Below, piece by piece: positions 47,883 through 57,949 of a stretch of 64,000 bases of DNA; within the stretch, counting starts at the first letter, position 1; the number at the start of each line of letters is the position of its first letter. Below the pieces are notes generated by a model that saw only the letters and a list, made by a program, of their open reading frames with translations, was not told the origin of the DNA and ran no database searches. The DNA is taken from NCBI RefSeq assembly GCF_023276405.1, contig NZ_JALRMO010000001.1, positions 6,073,001 to 6,137,000 of the forward strand. The letters are read 5' to 3'. Origin of the DNA: Paenibacillus hamazuiensis (lineage in GTDB: Bacteria; Bacillota; Bacilli; Paenibacillales; NBRC-103111). Position numbers and translations under genes: made by a program.

Positions 47883-49289
47883 CTAATATGCATTCTTATT
47901 AATTAGACCGTTTGCGATAGTTTTAAAAATAATTTTGATATCAAATATGAAACTCCAATTCTCGATGTAGTAGATGTCATGTTTAATTCGATCCTCAATC
48001 GATGTATCGCCCCTTAGTCCACAAGCCTGCGCCCAACCTGTAATTCCGGGACGAATATGATGTTTAATCATGTATTTCGGAATTTCTTCTTTAAATTGTT
48101 CTACATAATATGGCCGTTCTGGTCGAGGTCCTACTACACTCATATGTCCAAGTAATACATTAAAAAATTGCGGCAATTCATCTAAACTTGTTTTACGCAA
48201 AAAAGCGCCAAATTTGGTTTTTCGTGGGTCATTTGCTGTAGTCCAACCTGTATCAACAACGCCAGGAGGCAATGCTCTCATCGACCTAAATTTATACATC
48301 ATGAATGTTCTTCTATTTAAACCGACACGTTCTTGCTTAAAAATTATGGGACCAGGCGAACTTATCTTTACACCAACTGCTATAATTATTAGTAAGGGAG
48401 ATAAAATTAATATAGCAGAAAGTGAAAAAACAATATCAAAAGCGCGTTTTAATAACCTATTCGTCATTTCGTCTAGAGGTACATCTCGAACATTTATTAA
48501 CGGAATGCCTGCAAAATTATCAAAAAACGGTTTAGATGGCAAAATGTCAAAGTAATCGGGAATTATTAATGTCCTGACTCCAGCCTTTTCACATTGATTT
48601 ATAATACTTGGCAGCTTTTTATGAGCTTCTAGAGGTAATGCGATTATTACTTCATCTACAATTGTATTATCAATAATTTGGGAAAGTTGATCAATAGTCC
48701 CCAGTATTGGTTCGATATTTTTATTTTGTATATCGTGTTCTTTTTGAAAATCATCTAAAAAACCAATCACTTTATACCCTATTTCTGGATGAACCTTTAG
48801 ATTTTGGCAAAATTTACGTCCTACTGAACCCGCACCTATAATTAGTACAAATCTATTGTTATATCCTTTCTCTCTAATCTTTCGAAGGAATACTTTAAGA
48901 ACAAATCTATAAATTGAAACAAAGATGATATTATTTAACAAGAATAAAGCCATGAAATGTCTTGATATATCAAGTTCTTTCGTAATGAATAATAAGCTAA
49001 GTAACATTAAAAGACTTATAATGTGTACCTGAATGACCTTAAAAAATTCGTAAGAAAAATTTTTTTTTCTTTTTGGATAGTATAAGAAAAACACATAACC
49101 TAGAACAACAGAAAATATGCAATATACAAAACTCCACGGAAAATATATATTGAATGGCAAGTGAGATTCAAACGAAATCATTTCACTTTGAAATTTTAGC
49201 CACCACGAAAAAATAAATGAAACTTCAATAAAAATTAGATCAATCAGCACATAAACCTGTGATAAAAATCTATCTTTTCCTCTAACCAA
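47883..49289 (-). CDS. Undecaprenyl-phosphate sugar phosphotransferase (WbaP/WcaJ type)
   Basis: This 468-residue membrane protein has four to five N-terminal helices (residues 10-135), a middle Rossmann-like domain ([18 protein letters not shown]) and a C-terminal bacterial sugar transferase domain (from [20 protein letters not shown]; motifs [33 protein letters not shown]). It transfers a hexose-1-phosphate, usually glucose or galactose, to undecaprenyl phosphate and starts the repeat unit. The start is TTG at 49289 with GAGGTGAG upstream. It is the last gene of the operon. Confidence 0.9.
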   Translation of the reverse strand: MVRGKDRFLSQVYVLIDLIFIEVSFIFSWWLKFQSEMISFESHLPFNIYFPWSFVYCIFSVVLGYVFFLYYPKRKKNFSYEFFKVIQVHIISLLMLLSLLFITKELDISRHFMALFLLNNIIFVSIYRFVLKVFLRKIREKGYNNRFVLIIGAGSVGRKFCQNLKVHPEIGYKVIGFLDDFQKEHDIQNKNIEPILGTIDQLSQIIDNTIVDEVIIALPLEAHKKLPSIINQCEKAGVRTLIIPDYFDILPSKPFFDNFAGIPLINVRDVPLDEMTNRLLKRAFDIVFSLSAILILSPLLIIIAVGVKISSPGPIIFKQERVGLNRRTFMMYKFRSMRALPPGVVDTGWTTANDPRKTKFGAFLRKTSLDELPQFFNVLLGHMSVVGPRPERPYYVEQFKEEIPKYMIKHHIRPGITGWAQACGLRGDTSIEDRIKHDIYYIENWSFIFDIKIIFKTIANGLINKNAY

Positions 49290-49320
49290 TTCATCTCACC
49301 TCTAAATATAATGAGGTTTA

Positions 49321-50166
49321 TCATTTTTTAATTTTCAAATAGTCTTTTAATGCGTCCTTCCAGTGTCTTAAATCCTCAAAATTATTTAACCTTATTGACA
49401 TATGATCTAGAACTGAGTATTTAGGTCGGCTCGCAGGTCTGGGAAAATCCTCTGTACTACAAGGCAAAATCTTAGTATTAGTATTAGTTATGCTAAATAT
49501 TGTGTTCGCAAATTCAAACCAAGAACAATAGCCGCTATTTGTTGCATGATAGATTCCATATAATTCGGTTTTTAGTAATGTATAAATAAATCTAGCTAAA
49601 TCAAGTGTATAGGTAGGGGCCCCATGTTGATCATTAACAACTTTTATTTCATCTTTTTCTTTTGCTAAATTTAACATCGTATTAACAAAATTATTTCCAT
49701 AAAAACCATAGACCCATGAGGTCCTTACTATGAAATATCTGCTAACCAGACTTTGTACAATGTCTTCCCCGGCCTTTTTGGATTTGCCATAGACATTTAT
49801 CGGATTTGTTCGATCAAATTCATTATATGCTATTGAACTAGTTCCATCAAAAACATAGTCAGTACTTATATAAATTAATTTTGCCGAAACTTTTTCAGCA
49901 GCTACACAAATATTTCTCGTTCCATATGCATTAACCTCATAAGCTGTATCTTTATCTATTTCTGCTTGATCTACTTTTGTATATGCGGCTGAATGGATAA
50001 TTACATCTGGTCTTATTTTTTGAACTAAGTCATCTACCAACGAAAAATTAATAATATTTAAGTTTTCTTTACCAAATGCAAAAACTTCAAGTTTTTGCTG
50101 ACTATTTAAATAAATACTTAATTCTTTCCCGAGTTGTCCTGCAGCTCCTGTTATTAAAATTTTCAT
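49321..50166 (-). CDS. rfbD: dTDP-4-dehydrorhamnose reductase
   Basis: This 281-residue NADPH-dependent enzyme catalyses the last step of dTDP-L-rhamnose synthesis. Motifs are ITGAAGQLGKELS (residues 4-16) and STDYVFDG, with the Y-x3-K site in YGKSKKAGE. It abuts rfbB (1-base gap). With rfbA, rfbC and rfbB it completes the set. Confidence 0.94.
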   Translation of the reverse strand: MKILITGAAGQLGKELSIYLNSQQKLEVFAFGKENLNIINFSLVDDLVQKIRPDVIIHSAAYTKVDQAEIDKDTAYEVNAYGTRNICVAAEKVSAKLIYISTDYVFDGTSSIAYNEFDRTNPINVYGKSKKAGEDIVQSLVSRYFIVRTSWVYGFYGNNFVNTMLNLAKEKDEIKVVNDQHGAPTYTLDLARFIYTLLKTELYGIYHATNSGYCSWFEFANTIFSITNTNTKILPCSTEDFPRPASRPKYSVLDHMSIRLNNFEDLRHWKDALKDYLKIKK

Positions 50167-50167
50167 T

Positions 50168-51187
50168 TTACAGTTTCTCCGGTATGTTTATACAGTAATA
50201 TTCTTCGTAATATTTGGAATATTCCCCATTTTTTACATTCTCCCACCAAAGATTATTTGTTAAATACCAATCAATTGTTTCTTTTATCCCTTCATTAAAA
50301 GAATATTTTGGTACCCATCCTAATTCTTTTTGAATTTTTGAAGAATCTATTGCATAACGTCTGTCATGGCCTAAACGATCAGAAACAAAAGTAATTATTT
50401 CATCGGATTTATTCAAATGGTTTAATATCAATTTAACGATTTCCAAATTTGTTTTTTCGTTATTCCCACCAATATTATAAACCTCCCCAGGTTTGCCTTT
50501 GTGAATAACTAAATCAATGGCTGTACAATGATCATTAACATGTAACCAGTCCCTTATATTTAGTCCATCTCCGTATATAGGCAATTTTTTTCCTTCTAAT
50601 GCATTAGTCACCATCAAAGGAATTAACTTCTCAGGGAATTGAAATGGACCATAATTATTAGAGCAACGTGTGATATTAATCGGTAAACCATACGTTTCAA
50701 AATAAGCTTTAACAAACAAATCTGCACTTGCTTTACTTGCAGAATAAGGGCTATTTGGGGAAAGTGGTGTGCTTTCAGTGAATAGACCAGTTTTCCCAAG
50801 AGAACCGTATACCTCATCAGTAGAAATTTGTATAAACTTGCTTATCTTATTTTTGTAAGCAGCTTCAAGTAGAATCTGGGTTCCATATACATTTGTGTTT
50901 AAAAAAACCTCAGGGTTTTTTATACTTCGGTCTACATGCGACTCGGCAGCAAAATTAATGATAACATCAATATCTTCAATTAGAGAATTAATTAAATCCT
51001 TATCACATATATCACCTTTAACAAAGCGATAGTTTGGTTTCTTTTCAATATCTTTCAAATTCAATAAATTACCAGCATATGTTAATTTATCTAAATTAAT
51101 TATTTTATAATTGGGGTAATTATTAAGCATATATTTCACAAAATTACTACCAATAAACCCGGCGCCACCTGTAACTAATAGATTCAT
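50168..51187 (-). CDS. rfbB: dTDP-glucose 4,6-dehydratase
   Basis: This 339-residue extended SDR enzyme catalyses the second step of dTDP-rhamnose synthesis. Motifs are VTGGAGFIGSNFV (residues 5-17), STDEVYGSLG and YSASKASADLFV with the catalytic Tyr and Lys. AAGGAG precedes the ATG. Confidence 0.96.
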   Translation of the reverse strand: MNLLVTGGAGFIGSNFVKYMLNNYPNYKIINLDKLTYAGNLLNLKDIEKKPNYRFVKGDICDKDLINSLIEDIDVIINFAAESHVDRSIKNPEVFLNTNVYGTQILLEAAYKNKISKFIQISTDEVYGSLGKTGLFTESTPLSPNSPYSASKASADLFVKAYFETYGLPINITRCSNNYGPFQFPEKLIPLMVTNALEGKKLPIYGDGLNIRDWLHVNDHCTAIDLVIHKGKPGEVYNIGGNNEKTNLEIVKLILNHLNKSDEIITFVSDRLGHDRRYAIDSSKIQKELGWVPKYSFNEGIKETIDWYLTNNLWWENVKNGEYSKYYEEYYCINIPEKL

Positions 51188-51197
51188 AGTTATCTCC

Positions 51198-51755
51198 TTA
51201 TTCGAAGTTTATTTCTGCTTCCATTAATCTCGGTAATTTACTATCTTTCTCAGATAAGATAGGTGGATAGTTCAGAGGCCATGATATCCCGATATCTGGG
51301 TCATTCCAATAAATACCTCTATCCATTTGAGGGTCATAATATTCATCCACTTTATAGACAACTTCAGTATTTTTTTCTAATGTACAAAAGCCGTGTGCAA
51401 ATCCTTTTGGTACTAACAATTGCCTTTTATTTATTGCCGATAGTTCTATTCCAAACCAACAACCAAATGTAGCGGAGTTTTTTCTTATATCTACTACCAC
51501 ATCATATATAGACCCTGAAATACACCTAACTAATTTAGTTTGTGCTTTAGGATTCAGTTGATAGTGTAGTCCTCGTAATACCCCCAATTCAACAGATAAC
51601 GAATGGTTATCTTGTACAAAATTATAATTTAATTTATTTTTGTCAAATTCCTTTTGGCTATAACTTTCCATAAAAAATCCACGATTATCTTGATGAACTT
51701 TCGGTTCAATTATTAGTACGCCCGGAAGACTTGTTTCTATAATATTCATATTCAC
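51198..51755 (-). CDS. rfbC: dTDP-4-dehydrorhamnose 3,5-epimerase
   Basis: This 185-residue cupin-fold epimerase catalyses the third step of dTDP-rhamnose synthesis. Motifs are HQDNRGFFMESY, NHSLSVELGVLRGLHYQ and PKGFAHGFCTL. The GTG start overlaps the rfbA stop (GTGA); an ATG two codons on is an alternative. Confidence 0.95.
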   Translation of the reverse strand: MNMNIIETSLPGVLIIEPKVHQDNRGFFMESYSQKEFDKNKLNYNFVQDNHSLSVELGVLRGLHYQLNPKAQTKLVRCISGSIYDVVVDIRKNSATFGCWFGIELSAINKRQLLVPKGFAHGFCTLEKNTEVVYKVDEYYDPQMDRGIYWNDPDIGISWPLNYPPILSEKDSKLPRLMEAEINFE

Positions 51756-52492
51756 TTAATCCTTCCAAATTCTTCACCGAAATTAATATTTTTAGATAAT
51801 TCATTTGCTTTGGCCCATGAACTGTGTGTCCCTGCATCAGTCCACCAACCTTGCAATATATCATAAGTCAAATTGTTATTTTGTATATATCGATTATTAA
51901 CGTCCGTTATTTCTAGTTCCCCTCTATGAGATGGTTTTAATGTTTTAATATAATCAAATACAGAATTATCATACATATATATTCCTGTCACGGCAAAATT
52001 ACTTTTAGGCTTAAACGGTTTTTCTTCAATTGAAATAATCTTGTTGTTACTTAGTTCTGGGACGCCATATCGTTCAGGATCATGTACTTCTTTGACTAGT
52101 ATTTTAGCACCTGTACCTTGGTTAATAAAGTTTTTAACATAATAAGATATATCATCTTCAAAAACATTATCTCCTAGAATGACTGTCATCATATCATTTC
52201 CTACAAAGTTTTCCGCTAAACCTAGTGCTTCAGCAATACCGCCCGCTTGATCTTGCACTTTATAGGTGAATGAAAGATTAAATTCCTTACCACTTCCCAA
52301 TAGATTTACCACATCACCCATGTGCTCTTTGCCTGTGACTATTAATATCTCTTCAATTTCGCTTCTTTTTAATGCGTGAATCGCATGATAGATCATTGGA
52401 TATTTCCCAACAGGTAATAAGTGTTTGTTTGTTACTTTTGTTAATGGATAAAGACGTGAACCAGTACCACCGGCTAGAATTATACCTTTCAT
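51752..52492 (-). CDS. rfbA: Glucose-1-phosphate thymidylyltransferase
   Basis: This 246-residue nucleotidyltransferase makes dTDP-glucose, the first step of dTDP-rhamnose synthesis. Motifs are ILAGGTGSRLYPLTKVTNKH, LLPVGKYPMIYHAI and ILGDNVFEDD. It is the shorter form typical of Firmicutes. Order here is rfbA-rfbC-rfbB-rfbD. Confidence 0.94.
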   Translation of the reverse strand: MKGIILAGGTGSRLYPLTKVTNKHLLPVGKYPMIYHAIHALKRSEIEEILIVTGKEHMGDVVNLLGSGKEFNLSFTYKVQDQAGGIAEALGLAENFVGNDMMTVILGDNVFEDDISYYVKNFINQGTGAKILVKEVHDPERYGVPELSNNKIISIEEKPFKPKSNFAVTGIYMYDNSVFDYIKTLKPSHRGELEITDVNNRYIQNNNLTYDILQGWWTDAGTHSSWAKANELSKNINFGEEFGRIK

Positions 52493-52508
52493 AATATCAC
52501 CTTCTGCT

Positions 52509-53468
52509 TTAATTATTTTTCTTTTTATACCTTGCTAACATTTTTAAGAATCCTGATGGTAACACTAATGCTAATATAACTTTAACGATTGAAATTATTG
52601 AATATTTCTTTACTCCAAATTTACAAATTGTTGATAATAATAAAAAAAGACCTTTTATCCGTTGGTTATCATAAGCTAAAACTTTTGCCTTCCTTAATCG
52701 ATGTTCTCTCTCAAAGCTACTAATTATGCTTCGATTTAATGTTTTTTTCAATTCTGAAATGACCTGATATTCAGAGTCAATCATTTTAAATTTATTATTG
52801 GAAACATTTGATTCATGCTTCCTATATCCAGTTAGTTGCATTGGTTCATAAAGCAATGCCCAATTATTGTTAATTAATTTTATCCACAGATGCCAATCAT
52901 CTGCTCCACCAATAATATTTTTGTTGAATCCTTCAATAGAAAGAAGTGCTTCTTTTTTTAAAATAGATTGCGAAGGTGATATGATAAAATTGCTAACTAA
53001 ATCTTCAACATCTAACTTATAATATTCTTTAGGAAATATTTTACCGGAAACCGGAAGTGTAATATGATAACTGGGATACAAAACTTCATTTATCTTTGTA
53101 TCGTTATGATCAATGAAATATACATTACTAAATACAACACCAAGTTCCTTGTTTGAAAAATAAGGAACCATTTTTTCCAAAAATGTATCTTCCCAAATAT
53201 CGTCTTGATCTAAGAAAGCAACAAGTTCTCCTGATGCGGCGTATAAACCAGTCGTTCTTGCTGCAGCTACTCCCTGATTGACTTGACGAATTACTTTAGT
53301 ACTAATTTCAGTAGTATCAATTTTTAACTGAAAAGGATTTTTCGCCCCATCGTCTACAATGATAATTTCTAAAGGTCTATATGTTTGGTTTACTATTGAT
53401 TGTAACGTTTTATTAATGTACTTTTCACCGTTATAATATGGAATTATTACAGTAACATTATAATCCAT
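52509..53468 (-). CDS. Family 2 glycosyltransferase
   Basis: This 319-residue GT-A enzyme has VTVIIPYYNGEKYINKTLQS at the start, IIVDDGAKNP and VAFLDQDDIWEDTFLEKMV (DxD-like QDD). It adds one sugar to the lipid-linked repeat unit; donor and linkage cannot be told. AAGGA precedes the ATG. Confidence 0.9.
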   Translation of the reverse strand: MDYNVTVIIPYYNGEKYINKTLQSIVNQTYRPLEIIIVDDGAKNPFQLKIDTTEISTKVIRQVNQGVAAARTTGLYAASGELVAFLDQDDIWEDTFLEKMVPYFSNKELGVVFSNVYFIDHNDTKINEVLYPSYHITLPVSGKIFPKEYYKLDVEDLVSNFIISPSQSILKKEALLSIEGFNKNIIGGADDWHLWIKLINNNWALLYEPMQLTGYRKHESNVSNNKFKMIDSEYQVISELKKTLNRSIISSFEREHRLRKAKVLAYDNQRIKGLFLLLSTICKFGVKKYSIISIVKVILALVLPSGFLKMLARYKKKNN

Positions 53469-53481
53469 TTTTAATTTTTCC

Positions 53482-54627
53482 TTAGTTAATTATTTTGTCG
53501 TATAATTGTTCAAAATCTTTTGTTGTTTTTAAGCAGTTATATTTCATCATTATTGTTTTTTGAGCATTATTTCCAAGCTTTTTTGCATATTCCATGTCAG
53601 CCAAAAGTTTTTGCATTGCCATTTCGAGATTTGTTACGTCTGCGGAAGAGACCATTATACCATTATATCCATGTTCAATTAACTCGGAGTTCCCACCAAC
53701 ATCTGTAACAATACAGGGCAATCCATACCTCATAGCTTCAATTAATGAAATAGGCATTCCTTCCCAAAGTGAAGGAAGCATAAATACATCCAATTGTTGC
53801 AAATAATCTATTGGATTTTGTTGACCAATCATTCGAATTTTATCTTCTAAATTATTCTTTTTTATCCAATCGCTAATTTCTTCTCTCAGTTCCCCTTCCC
53901 CTGCTAAAACAAGAAACGATTTTAAATCTTTGAACTTTAAAGTTAAGTTTTTAAAAGCTTCTAATAAATAAAACAATCCTTTTTGCGGAGCTAATCTACT
54001 CATAGTACCAAATAAAATAGTTTTATCATTAATATTTAATATTTGTTTTAAGGAATTTATTTTTTCTTTAAAGGGATAATCATTTATATTTAAGCAATTA
54101 GGAATAACAGTAATCTTTTTTTTATTTATTAATAAATTCTCTTCAACATGTTTTTTTACAGCTTCTGCAACACAAACTACATTACTTGCTTGTCTATAAG
54201 ACCTTTTTTCAAGTTCTGTAACAATCTTGGAAAATAAATCCCTTTTAGTATGATGGGCTTCTTGATTATGAACAGTACATATATGCGGAGCTTTTGTAAA
54301 ACTTGAGATAAAAAAACCAAATACGGCTGCTCGGTGTAGATGAGAATGTATCACTTGAAATTTACCTTTTTTTATCGCTATAATACCTTTAATAATTGCC
54401 TTTATATTAAGCCAACCTTTTAAAAAATTACTGTTTCCAAGATAAAGATAATTAATTTTAAGATTTTTCAATTCGTCGATAATGCTTTCTTGTTTAGTTT
54501 TTCTCAAAAAAGCTACTTCTACTTCATACTTATCTTTATTTAGATTTTTTATTGTATTTAATATGCATCTTCCAGGTCCATCTAAAGTATCGGACGAAAC
54601 TAAAATAAGTATCCTCAATTTAAACAA
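53482..54627 (-). CDS. Family 4 glycosyltransferase
   Basis: This 381-residue GT-B enzyme has an N-terminal DGPGRCILNTIKNL, middle HSHLHRAAVFGF, and the C-terminal donor site TMSRLAPQKGLFYLLEAFKN, SLWEGMPISLIEAMRYGLPC and VTDVGGNSELIEHGYNG. A TTG start at 54627 with AAGGAG 8 bases upstream overlaps the end of the wzy gene. A second TTG at 54618 with a 4-base overlap is possible. Confidence 0.9.
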   Translation of the reverse strand: MFKLRILILVSSDTLDGPGRCILNTIKNLNKDKYEVEVAFLRKTKQESIIDELKNLKINYLYLGNSNFLKGWLNIKAIIKGIIAIKKGKFQVIHSHLHRAAVFGFFISSFTKAPHICTVHNQEAHHTKRDLFSKIVTELEKRSYRQASNVVCVAEAVKKHVEENLLINKKKITVIPNCLNINDYPFKEKINSLKQILNINDKTILFGTMSRLAPQKGLFYLLEAFKNLTLKFKDLKSFLVLAGEGELREEISDWIKKNNLEDKIRMIGQQNPIDYLQQLDVFMLPSLWEGMPISLIEAMRYGLPCIVTDVGGNSELIEHGYNGIMVSSADVTNLEMAMQKLLADMEYAKKLGNNAQKTIMMKYNCLKTTKDFEQLYDKIIN

Positions 54628-55805
54628 TCTCTCCTCTCCTTATATGATATAGAACAATAAGCAATAATAATCCATATATATTCTTCCGATAAATCAAATA
54701 GAAAAATTGCTTTTGATACTAACATCCCTATAAGAGCTAACCCGAGGATATCTCTTTCTATCAATCTAAGTTTTATAATACGCACAACTAATATAAGAAA
54801 TAGTAATAACCCTATGGTCCCTAATTGTGCAGCAATCGTAAGGTATAAGTTATGGGCATAAGAATTACCAACTTCAATATCATTCAGATATGGAAATAAT
54901 GCAGTAATTGCACCAATTCCATTTCCAATAATCGGTGAATTTAAATATAAATCGAGGGCAATTTTGGCCAAACCAATACGATTATTTATTGATTCGCTAT
55001 ACATAATTTTACCAATAAATAATGAATATATATCATTATTTATTAACATAAGAACTAGTAAAAATAACATAATGCCACTTGATATTAAAATTATTCTACT
55101 TCTATAAATAATAATAAGTCCAATTAAAACACCTAATATTGCTGTTCTTGACAAAGCAAAAATAATCGATATCGAGGTAATACCAGCAATGAATAACCAA
55201 AAAATCCGCTTATATCCATAGCTTTCATCATTATTATTAATTTTTTTCAAATAATACATTGCAATTATAGTGCCAAAACCTGCAACAACTGCAGCAGCAT
55301 TTGAATTTTGAATTGCATATGATGACATTGTTGAAATTTTTTGTACTACAATATTTGCTGAAGTACCACTCAATATAAGAGGTAAAAGCATAATAAATCT
55401 TCGAATTACATCAAGAGCTTGAATCAAGGAAATTGTTGTTAGAAAAACCAATAATGATCGCCGATTAAATTTTAAGGACCAAGCAATTATAAAATAAAGA
55501 TATCCATTTATAAGTCGTATTATATTATAAATCGATTCATTAAGTGAAGGGGCCCAAAATATTGACAAAAGACAATAAAAAACAAAAATGAAAGATATTA
55601 AAAAAGTCTTAAAATCTTTTTTTAAACTTGAAGATAAATCGTATTGAAAAATAATAATCAAAAACATCACAGGAATTAATATATAAGATAAACGAAGATT
55701 TCCTCCGCCAATACTTCCTAATGAAATTCCATCTAGACCAATAGACAACGCTAATAAAAAAGGGATAACAAAGTTATTTTTGTTATTTTGATTTTCAAAA
55801 GCCAT
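54615..55805 (-). CDS. O-antigen polymerase/ligase-like membrane protein (Wzy candidate)
   Basis: The protein has 396 residues and about ten to eleven membrane helices, with the O-antigen ligase (Wzy_C) pattern in its second half: ALSRTAILGVLIGLIIIY and then NSPIIGNGIGAI...AHNLYLTIAAQLGTIGLLL. It probably polymerises the repeat units outside the membrane. The ATG at 55805 is preferred over 55820 because GAGGAAA lies 6 bases upstream. Confidence 0.82.
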   Translation of the reverse strand: MAFENQNNKNNFVIPFLLALSIGLDGISLGSIGGGNLRLSYILIPVMFLIIIFQYDLSSSLKKDFKTFLISFIFVFYCLLSIFWAPSLNESIYNIIRLINGYLYFIIAWSLKFNRRSLLVFLTTISLIQALDVIRRFIMLLPLILSGTSANIVVQKISTMSSYAIQNSNAAAVVAGFGTIIAMYYLKKINNNDESYGYKRIFWLFIAGITSISIIFALSRTAILGVLIGLIIIYRSRIILISSGIMLFLLVLMLINNDIYSLFIGKIMYSESINNRIGLAKIALDLYLNSPIIGNGIGAITALFPYLNDIEVGNSYAHNLYLTIAAQLGTIGLLLFLILVVRIIKLRLIERDILGLALIGMLVSKAIFLFDLSEEYIWIIIAYCSISYKERRDCLN

Positions 55806-55824
55806 AGAAAGTTTCCTCATTGGA

Positions 55825-56742
55825 TTATTTTAAATATGCAGACAATAATTTACGGATTTTATATGGAATTTGTTTATTTTTCTTTCCTAATTGATACGCA
55901 AAAAATTTAATTACCGTCTCAAAAAAAGCATAGGGTATTCGAGTGAATTTACGTTTTTTACATAAATATTGTATTAATGAAAGAAAAAACCTAAACCCTT
56001 CTTTTCCATTCGAAGGCAACTGTTTTAATTCCTTTATTTGAGTAAATGCTGTTCCAATGTCAAAATATCTTTTAAATTGTTGCAATAAATTATAATTATG
56101 TGAATGATAAACAAGAGCTTCAGAACAATAATATATTTTATACCCATTATTTATTACTTTTGTTGCGAAAATCATATCTTCATTCATTATTGACTGATCT
56201 GGAAACCGATCCAATTTATTAAAAATATCTTTACGATACATACTACAAACATTTGAATTAAAAAAAGTTTTAACACCTAATTTTTCAACATCTTCAATTT
56301 TTTTCACTATTGAATGATCGGGATAATTAAATAATCTATTAAATTTCTCTATATCACTCGCATCATGTCTAGCGACTTGTCTTGCGTAAGCAACAACAAT
56401 TTTATTATCAAGGTCAAAAGAATGTAATAAATTTTTAATTAGATGATTATTACAAGGTAAAGCATCTTGCGTCATAAATAAAAGAAAATCACCATCTGCT
56501 TCATCAGCTAATTTATTTCTAGTACCTCCGTGATTAAAACAATTATTAGCAATTGTTATAACTTTCACTTGTGGAAAATTATTTTTAATAATTTCTAAAG
56601 TATCATCATTCGAACTGGAGTCAATTACAATTATTTCCATGGTTTGTTTTTCATTTAACTCTTGTGATTGTAAAGATTTTATTAGATCAAGAATATATGA
56701 ATCTGCGTTATATGTTGGAATTAGAACCGAAATTTTAAGCAT
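55825..56742 (-). CDS. Family 2 glycosyltransferase (rhamnosyltransferase-like)
   Basis: The protein has 305 residues from the ATG at 56742, chosen because AAGGAG lies 6 bases upstream. The GT-A fold shows ISVLIPTYNADSYILDLIKS, IIVIDSSSNDDTLEI, NHGGTRNKLADEADGDFLLF and MTQDALP. The FNHGGTRN segment is typical of rhamnosyltransferases of this family, which fits the rfb genes nearby. Confidence 0.88.
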   Translation of the reverse strand: MLKISVLIPTYNADSYILDLIKSLQSQELNEKQTMEIIVIDSSSNDDTLEIIKNNFPQVKVITIANNCFNHGGTRNKLADEADGDFLLFMTQDALPCNNHLIKNLLHSFDLDNKIVVAYARQVARHDASDIEKFNRLFNYPDHSIVKKIEDVEKLGVKTFFNSNVCSMYRKDIFNKLDRFPDQSIMNEDMIFATKVINNGYKIYYCSEALVYHSHNYNLLQQFKRYFDIGTAFTQIKELKQLPSNGKEGFRFFLSLIQYLCKKRKFTRIPYAFFETVIKFFAYQLGKKNKQIPYKIRKLLSAYLK

Positions 56743-56752
56743 TAGAAACTCC

Positions 56753-57949
56753 TTATTTTTCCAAGATAAGATCATTCATTTTATTTATTGATCTATCCCA
56801 AGTAAATAATTTACTTATTGAATTTCCGTTTTTAGCAATAGTATTCCGATATTGTACGTCTTTAATTAATTTTATTAAACCATTTGCAATATTTTCAGGA
56901 TTTCTCGCTTCCACAATTTGCGCTGTTTCTTCATGAATAGCATAGCTTTCAGTTCCGTATTGTGTAGTTATTACAGGCAATCCACACGCCATAGCTTCTA
57001 TAGGGAACAAGGGGAAACTTTCATACCATGAGGCACTAAGTAAAATATCCGATTGCTTATACGCCTCTGCTAATTGTTCAGGTTTTAAGAAACCTAATGA
57101 TTTATACGATGCTATTTCATTATTAGGAGGCAAAAGTGCATCACCGTACACATACCATTCTATTGTATATTCGCTTAAATGGTGGCGAGATATTTTAACA
57201 GCTTCCGCCATTTCCTTAAATCCTTTCCACTCTGCATTTCTTCCTCCGTAACTTATTATTTTTACGATTTTATTTTCGTCAGCAATTTTGGGAGATCCGT
57301 AAAAAATTTCATGATTTATAGCATTTTCACATAAATCAATTTTAGAATTACTGTTATATTCTTCAACCTTACTTTTTAACCAAGGAGAATTTGCAATAAT
57401 GTTTAAACCTAAATTATAACTTAGTAAAGCTTCTTTTTCAGCAAGCAAAGGATTTTCAGTTTCATTTTTAAAATAAGGTTCAAAATGCTGAATAAAATAA
57501 AACTTTTTTCCACGTCCATATAATAAAACTGGTAGTGCTGTCTCAAAAGATGTCGCCATCGTAACATCCGCATTCCGTAAATTATTTCGTAAATAATTTA
57601 GTGTTAAAGCTTTTTTTAATTCGTAGGGCAAAATTTTATGTTCTATTAAACTTAATTTTTCTACAAAAGCTTGAATACTTGATTTTATTTTGTTTTTATC
57701 TCGTTTAAGTACACAATTTATTAAATAAGGCATAATTTTCAAAGCTTCACTAACTCTTGTACTTTTTTTAGAAACAATTATCTTTGCCGATCCTTTGTAC
57801 CATTTCGGTTCGTCAGAGGGAAGCATTGGATAAATTTCGACATCATGGCCTTTTTTGGCCAGTCCATCTGCATATTGCATAATGCACCAAATCCCTCCTG
57901 AGAATTTGTTTACATCCAGAGGAGGGACAACGAAATTAATTTTTGCCAT
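56753..57949 (-). CDS. Family 4 glycosyltransferase
   Basis: This 398-residue GT-B enzyme has KFSGGIWCIMQYADGLAKKG at the start, YSLGLN-type and IISYGGRNAEWKGFKEMAEA for the donor site, then SASWYESFPLFPIEAMACGL. The ATG start overlaps the glf stop by one base (TAATG), so translation is coupled. Part of the repeat-unit assembly. Confidence 0.9.
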   Translation of the reverse strand: MAKINFVVPPLDVNKFSGGIWCIMQYADGLAKKGHDVEIYPMLPSDEPKWYKGSAKIIVSKKSTRVSEALKIMPYLINCVLKRDKNKIKSSIQAFVEKLSLIEHKILPYELKKALTLNYLRNNLRNADVTMATSFETALPVLLYGRGKKFYFIQHFEPYFKNETENPLLAEKEALLSYNLGLNIIANSPWLKSKVEEYNSNSKIDLCENAINHEIFYGSPKIADENKIVKIISYGGRNAEWKGFKEMAEAVKISRHHLSEYTIEWYVYGDALLPPNNEIASYKSLGFLKPEQLAEAYKQSDILLSASWYESFPLFPIEAMACGLPVITTQYGTESYAIHEETAQIVEARNPENIANGLIKLIKDVQYRNTIAKNGNSISKLFTWDRSINKMNDLILEK